Positions 47,861-57,735 of a stretch of 64,000 nucleotides of DNA are shown here, piece by piece. Both the position numbers and the translations under genes were made by a program. The notes below the pieces were generated by a model that was not told the DNA's origin, did not search any database, and saw only the letters and a list, made by a program, of their open reading frames with translations. The first letter of the stretch is position 1. Every line of letters starts with the position of its first letter. Origin of the DNA: Ectobius pallidus (Eukaryota; Arthropoda; Insecta; Blattodea; Ectobiidae); NCBI GenBank assembly GCA_964059195.1, contig CAXKWD010000009.1:84355432-84419431 (forward strand). Direction: 5' to 3'.

Positions 47861-48261
47861 TTCATTGAAATGGTAAATTTGTATGAGAAAAACTATATTT
47901 TGTGAAAACAAACATTTTCTCTTTGTCATGCTATTTTAAACACCTACGAATGAAACAGCGATAACCATGGGTGCTTTCTCTAAGCGATAAGCAACTTATT
48001 TTAATATGAATCAAAATCATGTAATTTTGGTGCAGCCCTCAAGATGACTTGTCTAAATACACTTGATCCCAGTTTCTCTAATCTTGGACAGGACAGGCGT
48101 AGAATAAAAACATTCGGATTCAGGCTAAGAAAAACTGAAGATATTTTAAAGGAAAATTTTAAGGAAACGCCAGAGGAACGATTCACGCAGGTTTCACATG
48201 CAACCCATATAAATTCTTCTACCGGGCATCCAGAAACGTGCAGCTGTAAAGTCTGGCCGTT
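47861..48261. other. No gene recognised
   Basis: A short frame at 48044-48265 has no domain I know. Confidence 0.35.
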
Positions 48262-48264
48262 CTA

Positions 48265-48379
48265 AGAAGGAAACTTGAAGAAAACAAAAACCAGTACATC
48301 TGTCTCACTCTAGCACATTACTCGTATGACTTAAGAGTGAGACAGATAAACTGGTTTTGTTTACTTCAGGTTTCCTTCT
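48265..48379. mobile_element. Hairpin MITE with TA flanks
   Basis: Two arms of about 48 bp (left begins AGAAGGAAACTTGAAGAAAA) are inverse with a few mismatches and small gaps around a 20-base loop. TA dinucleotides lie at 48263-48264 and 48380-48381. It looks like a minimal mariner derivative. The folded RNA would also resemble a pre-miRNA. Confidence 0.7.
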
Positions 48380-48411
48380 TAGTTCATCTCGGGTATAGAT
48401 GAACTAGTACA

Positions 48412-48560
48412 GCTTTGGTGGCCACCAGGTTCACCTGATTTCACAACACGTAAGGGGTTCTATGTAGGATTGTGTTTATGTACCACTGTTTGCAGCAAGG
48501 TTGGTTGTCCTGCTCGTGCATCACAGCAGCCATTATAAGAATTGTCTCAGACATGCTCTG
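48412..48560 (+). pseudogene. mariner transposase fragment
   Basis: A plus-strand frame reads WWPPGSPDFTTRKGFYVGL, matching the mariner WPPRSPDLTPLDFFLWG block around the third catalytic Asp. The aligned position has T-R-K instead of the expected L-D, and the following text (CSKVGCPARASQQPL, stop) is decayed. Only about 50 codons remain. Confidence 0.6.
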
Positions 48561-49380
48561 ATAAGTTTAGTAAAAGATTCTTTGCCAGAGTAATGTGTTT
48601 TACAAGATCATTTGTGGTGTGAGAAAAAAATTACGAGTTTGCATTTTCATCTGAAAAATTTCCTTGACTTCCTTAAACCAAACTTGAGATGTTTACATAA
48701 AGGACAATCGTTTTGACTTCCCAATATTCTCCTTCCTGACTCCTTCCTGAGCGATGTATTAACAAATACACTTCTTGTAGGGAGTATTTTTCTACATCTG
48801 GTAGCCAGATCTATGTGTATTTCGTAGGAGTGTTCTAATGTGTGGGGAATTCTTTAACCCATTCTTTCACTAGACACGAGCTGTTTTATTCATTCATTTT
48901 AAAAGACATTGAGAATCTGGCCGACATAATTATGTCGTTTGCATGACAATGAACTTGACAGTAAACTCAAAGAGGAAACATGGCAATTGCATAATCTTGC
49001 AGTGTAGTTTAAGATTGCTTCACTAATGCAAAAGAATGCAGTGGGAAACATAACGTTGTGTGAATGTGTAATTGTAGAATGGTTTGTTCTTATGCCAGTT
49101 TCTCTGGAAGAGACTTCTGTTCTGGAAAGTTTCATCTTCCATCACGTGGGATGCCATCTAAACAAGACAAGATGGTATTCAGATATAACAACAGGGAAAA
49201 AAAAAAGTTTGTGGGGGTAAAAAGGATCTCAAAATGGATGTAAATACGATCTGTTTAATTTTGTTACATGGTGATGCGGGAGCAGGCCTAATGATATTTT
49301 CACATATATTTTTATTTTATTTAATATTACAGAAAAACATATGCACATATACAAATTTTCTTTCGTGGTACAAAATAAAA
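48561..49380. other. No gene recognised
   Basis: Unassigned AT-rich sequence with short frames. Confidence 0.4.
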
Positions 49381-49384
49381 AACA

Positions 49385-49445
49385 AAACATTTTTTACCCC
49401 AGATGAGCAAAGCTCGTGTTTAGGGGCTAGAAATGAAATTATATT
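49385..49445 (-). repeat. LINE 3'-UTR fragment
   Basis: It shares CCCCA.A.GAGCAAAGCTCRTG with the LINE tail at 25785-25810, in the same orientation. Only the terminal piece is recognisable. Confidence 0.5.
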
Positions 49446-49624
49446 ATAGAGAAACAGAGATATTTATAAATTGCACAGCAAACAAATAGGATATTTAAAA
49501 ACAGTTAACTGTGTTTACAATAGCAAAAATTAAAAAAAAAAAAACAAGTTTTCAAGTTCTAACACCTACGATTGTTATCAATACAATCAATACGTACAAA
49601 ATAGAATTCAGGTAAAATTATCGA

Positions 49625-49710
49625 GGCCGTTAAACTGGTACCTGGAGTTGATTGCCGAGGGTATTATATCAAGGCGCGGGTTCAATTCTCGGACTCGCAA
49701 TTCTGCATGT
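49625..49710 (+). repeat. Possible tRNA-derived SINE head
   Basis: A B-box-like GGTTCAATTCTC near 49679-49690, preceded by a degenerate A-box region. Weak. Confidence 0.35.
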
Positions 49711-49844
49711 ATTTTTTTATTTTATTTATTAGATCCACACGTCAAGGCGGTTGTCGAATTGCTAATATTGTACCATATACGGCATGGAAATACTGTAGTG
49801 TAGGTGAGCAGAATTTAGGGGTAGTAAATATCATTAGTCTGCTG

Positions 49845-50040
49845 ACGTGGGTGACTCGGTATCGCGTCTGTTTTCCACCCCGACGGTCTGGGTTCGGTTC
49901 CTGGCTGAGTTGTGCATTTTTCGTCTTGAAAAATTCCGGGTTCAGGACTTCGTGTTAGTGTCTTTGGGCATAAGTGCTAGGTAGGGGACTGGCACATTCC
50001 AGGAACAAGACTCTGTGAATATCTCTTTACGGGATCGCTA
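49845..50040 (+). mobile_element. Diverged tRNA-derived SINE
   Basis: The head CGTGGGTGACTCGGTATCGC and B box GGTTCGGTTCC parallel the SINEs at 16282 and 55050, followed by CCGGGTTCAGGACT as in those copies. The rest has diverged. No TSD found. Confidence 0.65.
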
Positions 50041-50965
50041 ACAGAAAAAGTAAACGAAAAACCTATGATTGAGATTTTGGTTAGCGAGATAATTAGATTT
50101 TATTAGTCTCTGCAGAATTTTAACAGCGCACTGATAGATCATCGATGCGGAGGCAATGTTTTATTTGTCTGCCACTTGAACAAAACAAAGACACTACGTG
50201 ACGGAAAAAATCTCGCCTTAACGTTGTCGAACGGTCATTGTATTTAATTTGCACAATTACTAACTCTATTGAAAACCTGGAAAAGTAAAATGTGTTCCTT
50301 TTCTTTCCTGCTGATGTCCCCCCCCCCCCAAAAAAAAAGAAAGGAACAGTGCGGATATTACTTTTATGAGGTAAAGCGTGATTAAGTTTAGGAACAAATA
50401 TTTTTTTCTGAGACAAATGAGCCTGTACTCTTGAGACAAAAATGGTATTTGAATTTTTTGTTTGTTTCTACAGAAGGAATTGATTGTTAAAATTTCCACA
50501 GTTACTTCCTGCCTGTATAAACTGACTCGCTGGAAGATGCCTTGGTGTGTTGAAGAAAAAAACTCTCTGACATCACATGTGTGGTAGTCACATGGCGGGA
50601 GATCTCTTGTGATGATCTATTTGACAGTCAACATCTCGGTTGTGGTGAAAGCCGCAACAATTTTGCAGTTTGCATCATGCTGCGCAGTTTGCTAATTTTA
50701 AGTCACAACCGGCCATGTGGTCTTAATAGCTTACAGAACTGTTCTGTATCTGTGTCTTCCCTGTTTAGATTGATCTAACTTATCGTTCGTATGGTAACGG
50801 AAATTAATTCCCCCAGTCGTTGTTCAGTTATTACCAGAATTCCTATTTCAAGAAGTAGATTGATAAATATAGTTAATCTGTGATGCATAGTATATTTTGC
50901 TGTTATTAGGCTTTTCCATACTTCGCTCAAAATAGCCTAATCTGCTTTGAGGTCTTAGGAGAAAA
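50041..50965. other. No gene recognised
   Basis: Contains a C/A homopolymer pair at about 50318-50338. No gene. Confidence 0.4.
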
Positions 50966-50967
50966 TA

Positions 50968-51112
50968 TGCAATAACGGCCTTAAGTGTCGGCATGCTGAC
51001 CACAAGCCTTCAATCCTACCTTCTACCGGTGAAGTCGAAGGAAGAGAAATATATCTTAAGGGTCGGATTGTAGGCACTGTCCCTCCATGGAATGTGGCGC
51101 CACGGAATTTAT
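50968..51112 (+). repeat. Decayed 3' half of the 28.6-kb SINE family
   Basis: It shares GTCGGCATGCTGACCA, GGTCGGAT.GTAGGC and the CACGGA(A/G)TTT end with 28740-28868. Confidence 0.6.
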
Positions 51113-51883
51113 ATTTTTTCGTTCTTTTGTTCGATCGTTGAATTTAATCGAAGTCCTTAAACATTTATATATGTAGTCGTGTGTAGATGGTTACGCCATG
51201 CCTTAGACTTCCTGTTTGGTTTCCTATTAGATTCGATCTCATTACATTGAAAATCTGGGATTTTTTTAACATTAAGTTTTTGTTTAAAACTTCCCAGATT
51301 TTCAATTTTTCCGCCAGATAATAGCTTAATGATCACATCAATTAACATAAAGAAACACCGACTTATGGTTCATTCCTTTGAAGCCACCTGGTTATGGAAT
51401 GAAGAACTGTATTATACAAGTTAGCTCATACGTCTTTCTTTCGGCTTGGACCAATAACATAAAGGAATGAGTCTGAAATCAGCCAATCATTGGCCTGATT
51501 TACTCAGTCTTTATATAAAAATTTGCTTTATCATCTCCTACAAAAGTGATAAAGACACCTCTTTTCTTTATATTCTAATCAGGTCGGCGAATCTTTAGGC
51601 ATTGACTTGCAAACGTCACTATTGTCGTGGTACGTTGGGATTAATTGTGGAATAAAGTGAATTACGGTTATTTCTGGTAAGGAATCAGCATTATAATACT
51701 GTACGGGAAATCTGTAAGTTTCAGTTAATCTGTAGTTCAGCAACATCATTTAATTATATTCACCTGTAAGCAATAGGCTTATAAAGGTAAAACCTCAACA
51801 GCATGAAAGAAATACTGTTCCTACATGCGTAATATCTTGTATGAAACAGTAGGCCTACTTACCAGTAGGCCTATGCATCACTA
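51113..51883. other. No gene recognised
   Basis: Unassigned. Two TAGGCCTA octamers lie at 51850 and 51866. Confidence 0.4.
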
Positions 51884-52568
51884 GGGCGTACGGTAACGGG
51901 GGGTTGAGGGGGTTGAAACCTCTCCCGAAATATCTGCAATATTTTGAAGATTATAAATCATGGAACGAAATTAAAAAATTAAAAAATAAATAAGAAAACT
52001 CTGATTCGGTTGTTACATATTTTACAATTTCGTACATATCAAAGCATTATTTAACATTATCGTAATTTATTTAAGATTCAAATTTCAAAACATCGTGGTG
52101 TTAATAGTTTTTCAGCTTAATAACAGTGATGTATTCCTAGTAAACAAAAATCCCTTTGGAATCTGTCAAACGACCACTCAAATACTCCCGCCGAAATCCA
52201 TCAACCTGTTTGTAAAGCCAACAGTAATCACGAGCTCGTCACAAAATTATCATGAAGTAATCGGCATTAATCGGATTTTTCCACCGGTGGATTTACAGAT
52301 GACTTTAAAAACGTGCCCTATACACCATACAGTATAATGATAATTTTTCAAAAGAAAGTTTTTATTTATAGACTCTAGCTTAAACGAGAAATGGATACAA
52401 ATCTCAAGAAAAACAGTTTCAAAGACTGAACTACATATTAATTTATTACAGTGTATTAATTATCACAATACAACTGTTTAGTAATTTAAAAAAAGTATAA
52501 TTCACAATGTCTGCAAGGACATGGAGCTGAGACACCCCTCCCGAACAAAATTTCACCGTACGCCCATG
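51884..52568. mobile_element. MITE, probably hAT-type
   Basis: The left end GGGCGTACGGTAACGG and right end TTTCACCGTACGCCCATG are inverse, with C/G-rich subterminal tracts (CCTCTCCCGAA, CCCCTCCCGAA) that also face each other. No clear TSD, so the ends are approximate. Confidence 0.6.
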
Positions 52569-52574
52569 CTAGGA

Positions 52575-53382
52575 ACTATAACAATATCGCTAGAAACTAT
52601 AGTAGGAACTAAGACAATACTATAATTCTATTTTTTCGCAAATTGTCATCATTATTCCAGTAAACAATACTTGAATAAGTGGATGCTTGAATACCTTGGG
52701 TTTCACATGAGCTGCGATCGTGGTTTTCTTTTCCAGAGAAAACAGTCACATTCGTTATGCCATGAATGTCATTTACATTAATAGTATTGCCTCAATCTAA
52801 AATGCTATTCAAATAATTAATTTTAATTATATTCTATTCATTAATAGGCTAAGTGCCAGAATGGTACTTTCTGAGATTGTGTGGTGGACGGGAAAATGTA
52901 TGTCCGTCCGTCTGTCTGTCCATGTGTCTGTACGCGCGATAGTTCAAATACGCTTCATCGGATTTCCATGAAACTTGGTAGGCCTATATGCATTTATAAC
53001 GTCCGTGGGACGAAGCCTGTTGATTTTCGACCAAATCGGTTGACTGGTCAGAAGGTAATCAAATGCAACAGAATGGATCAAATGCAAATCAGTTCTCATA
53101 ACAACATATTGTTTTACTGTGTAGAAGTTGCAATACAGTTAGCTTTGACAAATAACACTACCCACATATTCCTTCACATATGCTTATCAAACTTTAGACC
53201 CTTGTTTTTCCGTAAGGCTTGCTTAATGAATAGATCTGAAGCTTTACTCTGAATTCGATTACAAAAATAACTTATTTACTGCATATCATTATTGCAGTTA
53301 TCACTGACTAAACAAAAAACTTTCTGGCACTTTGTTATATCAGTTTACCTGATCTTATTATTTCATGTTTTTCGTTAAATAA
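52575..53382. other. No gene; simple GTCC/GTCT repeats
   Basis: A short TCCGTCCGTCTGTCTGTC tract lies near 52903-52920. AAGTGCCAGAA at 52851 and its inverse at 53322-53332 may mark a further element; no TSD was confirmed. Confidence 0.35.
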
Positions 53383-53786
53383 TCTATATCTATATGTATA
53401 AAAATGAATGTATGTATGTGTGTGTGTGTGTGTCCTTTATGCATTACTACACCATTCATCCGATCGCCATGAAACTTTGGGAAGTTGTTGGGTACATTCC
53501 CGGGAAGGTTTCTGTCACACTACATTTTTAATTTTAGCCTTCGTTCGCGAGTTATGAGTGAAAAAGGCAAGAAAACGTGCATTTTTTACGCTTTCGAAGC
53601 ATCAGTTTTCAGTTATTCATTTCAGTTGTCAAATCAATTGCAGAAGGCTTTGTCTATTTTTGTCATACTTTGGAAACAATAGCATCGCGATCGCTTTGGG
53701 AGGCAATGGATATCTCATGTTGTTATAAACGCCAGAGAAGTTAATGATAAGGTGATGATAAGGTAATATTAAATATTTATTTAACG
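53383..53786 (+). mobile_element. Helitron 5' part
   Basis: It begins at A/TCTATATCTATATGTATAAAAATG. A (GT)n run follows, then TTTATGCATTACTACACCAT and GCCATGAAACTTTGGG, shared with the elements at 54525 and 55587. Helitrons start with TC after a host A. The element is cut by the hAT MITE at 53787. Confidence 0.65.
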
Positions 53787-54175
53787 CATAGGCGTAGCGA
53801 GGGGGGGGTTTTGGGGGTTTGAACCCCCCCCCCATTGAATAAAAAATGGAAAATTGTATAATTTTTTTAAGTCTGCCCATAAATTGCTTAATACAAGTAT
53901 AAAGCGTGGGAAGCTTAAAACTCGTTATTTTGCGTCTTAATTTTTAAAATTTTCCGGGGAAGGACCCCCGGAAGCTTGAAACTTGTTATTTTGCATCTTA
54001 ATTTTTAAAATTTTCCGTGGGAGAACCCCCGGAAGCTTAAAACTCGTTATTTTGCATCTTAATTTTTAAAATTTTCCGGGGGAGGGTCCCCGGACCCCCC
54101 CTCTCCTTCCATACTCGCCAGACCCCGCGGATGTTATAACCCCCCCCCCATATGGTCGGCCTGGCTACGCCTATG
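53787..54175. mobile_element. hAT MITE with internal 61-bp tandem repeat
   Basis: The ends CATAGGCGTAGCGAGG and CCTGGCTACGCCTATG are inverse with one mismatch. The 8-bp TSD ATTTAACG is perfect (53779-53786 and 54176-54183). It sits inside a Helitron fragment. The interior is described in the next entry. Confidence 0.92.
53913..54095 (+). repeat. Tandem repeat, 3 x 61 bp
   Basis: Units begin GCTTAAAACTCGTTATTTTG at 53913, 53974 and 54035. They differ at a few positions, mostly in the G-rich part. Confidence 0.9.
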
Positions 54176-54389
54176 ATTTAACGTGCAATATGCTTCTTAT
54201 GAAAGATGGTTTACAGAAAATTCCGGGGAAGTTGCTTAGTTCGGGGTCCAGGCTACAACATTTCTATATGTAATCATAAGTAAAATCTCTTATGTAGGGT
54301 CGTTAAATCTGCCTGAAATGTAACGGAATTATAAGTCTGGACAAATGAATATAGAAACTATGGCCTCAGTAGGCTTATTCCATTCTTCA

Positions 54390-54512
54390 TCTATATAAAT
54401 AAAAACGAATATATGTCTGTCTGTCAAATACATTAAACACATTTTTTTCATCGTGAGTTTAATCGATTTCAATTCTCATAATCTTCTGAGATTGCAGCAA
54501 CGCTCGACGGGT
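54390..54512 (+). mobile_element. Helitron-like 5' fragment
   Basis: It begins A/TCTATATAAATAAAAACG with a GTCTGTCTGTC run. It is truncated where the next copy starts. Confidence 0.45.
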
Positions 54513-54524
54513 AATCTATATAGA

Positions 54525-55376
54525 TCTTCTATATAGCCTACATAAAAATGAATGTATGTGTGTCTGTCCTTTATGCATTACTATGCCATTCATCCGATCA
54601 CCATGAAACTGGGAAGTTGTTGAATACATTCCCGCAAAGGCATGCTACATTTTTAATTTTAGCTATCGTTCGCGAGTTATGAGTGAAAACGGGATTGAGA
54701 CGTACATTTCTTGCGCTTTCGAAACATCAGTTTTCAGTTGTCAAATCAATTGCAGAAGACTTTGCCTACTTTCGTCATACCTTGGAAATAAAAGCATCGC
54801 GATCGTTCGAATTTTGTAAGCCCACCATGGCCGAATCATTTGTTTATAATGTCAAGGCACGCAGACAGATGAAATTTTCACCCTAGACGGAAGTAGAATA
54901 GTGAATATAGCCCTAAATGGACAAACATTATGCAGGGTTTTTTTAGGCCAGGGAACTCGAATCTGAGGTTATTTTTCCCATGCTGCGCTGTCTAATCGTG
55001 GAATTCACTTCAAAGCCGGATTTACAGTTGTTTCATTAATTAGGCCTATGTCCGTCGCCGTGGGTGAGTCGGTAGCACGCCTGCCTTCCACTCCGGCGGC
55101 CCGGGTTCGATTCCCGGCCGGGTCGGGGATTTTTCAGTAGTGAAAAATCCCTTTCCCGGGTTCAGGACTGGGTGTTTGTCAGTAGGTTAAGTCTTAGGTT
55201 AAGATAATGCACATTGTGCGCGATTCCTTAATTATTAATTAATTAGGCCTATCAATCGTTTAACTTAGACCTATGAATGTTTCGTGTGCAAAGTGTTAGT
55301 AAATATAATAGTTTAATTATTTTGCTCTTAATTTATAATCTTCCTATTAATTATTGTGGGCGAAGCCGCGGAATCT
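54525..55376 (+). mobile_element. Helitron, interrupted by a SINE
   Basis: It begins A/TCTTCTATATAGCCTACATA and carries the same TTTATGCATTACTA...CATGAAACT block. It ends in a decayed GC-rich hairpin, GGGCGAAGCCGCGGAATC. The SINE at 55050 is inserted in it with a 15-bp TSD, so the SINE is younger. Confidence 0.65.
55050..55237 (+). mobile_element. tRNA-derived SINE, copy 2 of the GTCCGTCGCC family
   Basis: It has A-box GGTGAGTCGGTAG, B-box GGTTCGATTCC and the TTTTTCAGTAGTGAAAAA hairpin. The 15-bp TSD ATTAATTAGGCCTAT is perfect (55035-55049 and 55238-55252). It ends in TTCCTTAATT without a long tail. Confidence 0.92.
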
Positions 55377-55379
55377 GCT

Positions 55380-55586
55380 ATAAGCTATAGGCTAATAAGC
55401 TGTAGCTTATCTAGCGTTTTCTGAGGAAATAGTTTGTGTGTGATAAGTCGTTCTTCCCCATTTCAAATTCTAAATACCTATATAAAGACCTTAAAGATCT
55501 CGAGTTTGAAAATCGAAAGTCCTTCATAAGTTATTTTCGCATTTACAAAATACAAAACCCGAGCGACGCCGGGCCTTTTAAGCTAG
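55380..55586 (+). mobile_element. Helitron 3' end, second family
   Basis: It ends CCCGAGCGACGCCGGGCC...CTAG followed by T. It matches the 3' end of the minus-strand Helitron at 62799 (TCGAAAGTCCT.CATAAGTTA and the same hairpin). Confidence 0.7.
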
Positions 55587-56253
55587 TATATATATATAAA
55601 TGAATGTGTGTGTGTGTGTGTGTGTCCTTTATGCATTACTACACCATTCATCCGATCGCCATGAAACTTTGGGAAGTTGTTGGGTACATTCCCGGGAAGG
55701 TTTCTGTCATACTACATTTTTAATTTTAGCTTCCGTTCGCGAGTTATGAGTGAAAAACGAGCAGAAAACGTATATTTTTTGCGTTTTCGAAGCATCGGTT
55801 TTCAGTAATACATTTCAATGCCAAGTCAATTACGGTAGGCTTTGGCTATTTTTGTCATACCTTGGAAATTAAACTTTCGCGATCGCTTGAATGTTGTAGC
55901 TCACGCTGGTCGATTCATTTGTTTATAATGTCAAGGCCGCAGACATATGAAATTTTCAACCTACACCGAAGAGGATTATTATTGTTATTATTATTATTAT
56001 TATTACTAGAGGGATAGTCAATATAGGCCTAAATATGGTCAAACGTTGTTCGATTTGGACGAAACTCACTATACAGGGGTTTTCTGGGCCAAGGATCTCG
56101 AATCTGAGGTCGCTTTTACCAGGCGACGCTATCTAATCGAGGTATGTAATTCACGTGATTTAGGTGTTAATAAATATAATGATTTAACTATTATGCTTCT
56201 AATTTTTAATTTTTAAAATAATTATCGCGTGCGAAGCCGCGGGCACACGCTAG
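55587..56253 (+). mobile_element. Helitron, directly abutting the previous one
   Basis: It starts right after the CTAG of its neighbour with TATATATATAAATGAATG and a (GT)n run. It ends in the hairpin GCGAAGCCGCGGGCACACGC with CTAG/T at 56250-56254. No Rep/helicase is encoded, so it is non-autonomous. Confidence 0.75.
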
Positions 56254-57026
56254 TAATAAATAAATGTAACTCGTAACTTGGAACTCCCCTAGATAGATTC
56301 ACGGGGGATGCTGCTTTGGTTATGATGGGAGTCCTTTCGAATAGGAGATGTTATAGCTCTTTCACTACAAAAAGTTCAGTTATGAAGTGAAAGAAATTTC
56401 TTGTAAGTAGGATATAATAAAGCAATTTATTTCTACTGGTAAACTTTCGATCAAGATTTATTAAATATACAGTAGTAGAATTGTTTTGTCTTCCCCTTAA
56501 CAACAGAATCAACCGTGTCTCTTCGGTCGCTTAGCAACCCAAGCCATCAAGGTCCGAACTCCGCACGTCACTCTGACGTCAATTCGCAAATTCCCGAAGG
56601 TTTCACACTTTACTGGAATTTTATAACCCTACCGGTTATTTATGCGATTCGTAAATTATTTACGGTTCAGAGAGCAAATGCTCCATTTTCAAATGGGCTG
56701 ATGAATTCGCTTGCACGTAAATATAATATGATGGCAAAAATGGCGTCCTATTTATAGTCTGTCAAAGCAGAGGGCATTCCAAAGACAAATGCAGTGTAAA
56801 GAAAAAGGAATACTCTTTGAGCTCTCTTCCCAAATACTGTAAGGCTATGATGTATGATTTTGAGGTATTTCATAGAAATGTTTATTAACTATGTTTATTA
56901 TTTATTCATGTGACTCTTTTCAGTAAAAAAATATTAATTCTACACAAATTAGCTTCAAAAATCTTCTAAGGGATATAATATATATTTATATAATTATAAT
57001 TATAATTATATAAGTCTTCTTTTGCC
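56254..57026. other. No confident gene
   Basis: A frame of up to 80 codons at 56515-56757 has no domain I know. A CRE-like TGACGTCA lies at 56574-56581. Confidence 0.35.
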
Positions 57027-57081
57027 TGTTCTGCTTTGGGTTACTGAATTTTCGCAACTTTTTTTCTCTTCTCTCTTGAAA

Positions 57082-57091
57082 GCGCATGCGC
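57082..57091. promoter_or_regulatory. NRF1/Ewg-type palindrome
   Basis: GCGCATGCGC is the exact core of the NRF1 (fly Erect wing) binding site. It stands out in AT-rich DNA, 127 bp upstream of the ATG at 57218. The role is inferred. Confidence 0.45.
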
Positions 57092-57217
57092 TAAATGTAG
57101 GCCTACTGGCGACAATGAGTTACGACACTAAAGAGTTTTAACTGATTCAAACTTATTCACTAAACTATATTGAATTTTGAGGTTATATACGTGCTCAGCT
57201 TGCTCGCATTTTGTAAA

Positions 57218-57496
57218 ATGAAGTGGGGAAGTGAGGAAATTTTGAAGTTTCTGGATTTATACGCCGTCCAAACGTGTTTGTGGAATGTTAGGGTCTTGAA
57301 CGTAAAATGTCATGAGAAATGTGCATCTGCACTGGAACTTGTTTTGGAGAAAATAGGTGTAATTAATTTCACTAATCACTTTCATGAAAGTAGTTATGAA
57401 ACCTGGTGTAATAATGTAAAACTACCCTTTAAGTACAAGAAATCAACTGTGGTTCTAATCAATGAATTAGCTGTTTTCTTGGCAGTCCGGCACTGA
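57218..57496 (+). CDS. Putative MADF-like (Myb/SANT-like) protein, 92 aa
   Basis: From ATG 57218 the protein begins MKWGSEEILKFLDLYAVQTC, then LWNVRVLNVKCHEKCASALE and LVLEKIGVINFT. This matches the first half of the MADF fold: a W near the start, L..LY....LWN, then (K/R)...(A)AL..I. MADF proteins bind DNA and occur both as host regulators and as accessory proteins of PIF/Harbinger-type transposons. The last third (LPFKYKKSTVVLINELAVFL) fits the family poorly, so the gene may be decayed or continue in another exon. An NRF1-type site lies just upstream. A 26-27-bp direct repeat, TGTTCTGCTTTGGG(T)TTACTG and on, lies on both sides (57027-57052 and 57709-57735), suggesting insertion as a unit. 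Confidence 0.45.
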   Translation: MKWGSEEILKFLDLYAVQTCLWNVRVLNVKCHEKCASALELVLEKIGVINFTNHFHESSYETWCNNVKLPFKYKKSTVVLINELAVFLAVRH

Positions 57497-57735
57497 TTTA
57501 TATAGGTCTACGTATTATGTGTTTTCATAGGAATTATAGCTACACATACTTTTAACTGAAAAATCGTGGTTAATTGGATAAATGGATAGTTACTAATTAC
57601 AGATGGGCAATAAGTAGCTGTCAATATAAGTTATCCTCAGATAACAGAAAATTCGTAAATCATCATCTCTACTAAAACTGTGCAATGGTTATTTTAAATG
57701 TATGCATCTGTTCTGCTTTGGGTTTACTGAATTTT

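Noticed and set aside
52851..53334. MITE with AAGTGCCAGAA inverse ends
   Set aside because: Only 11 bp of inverse match and no TSD.
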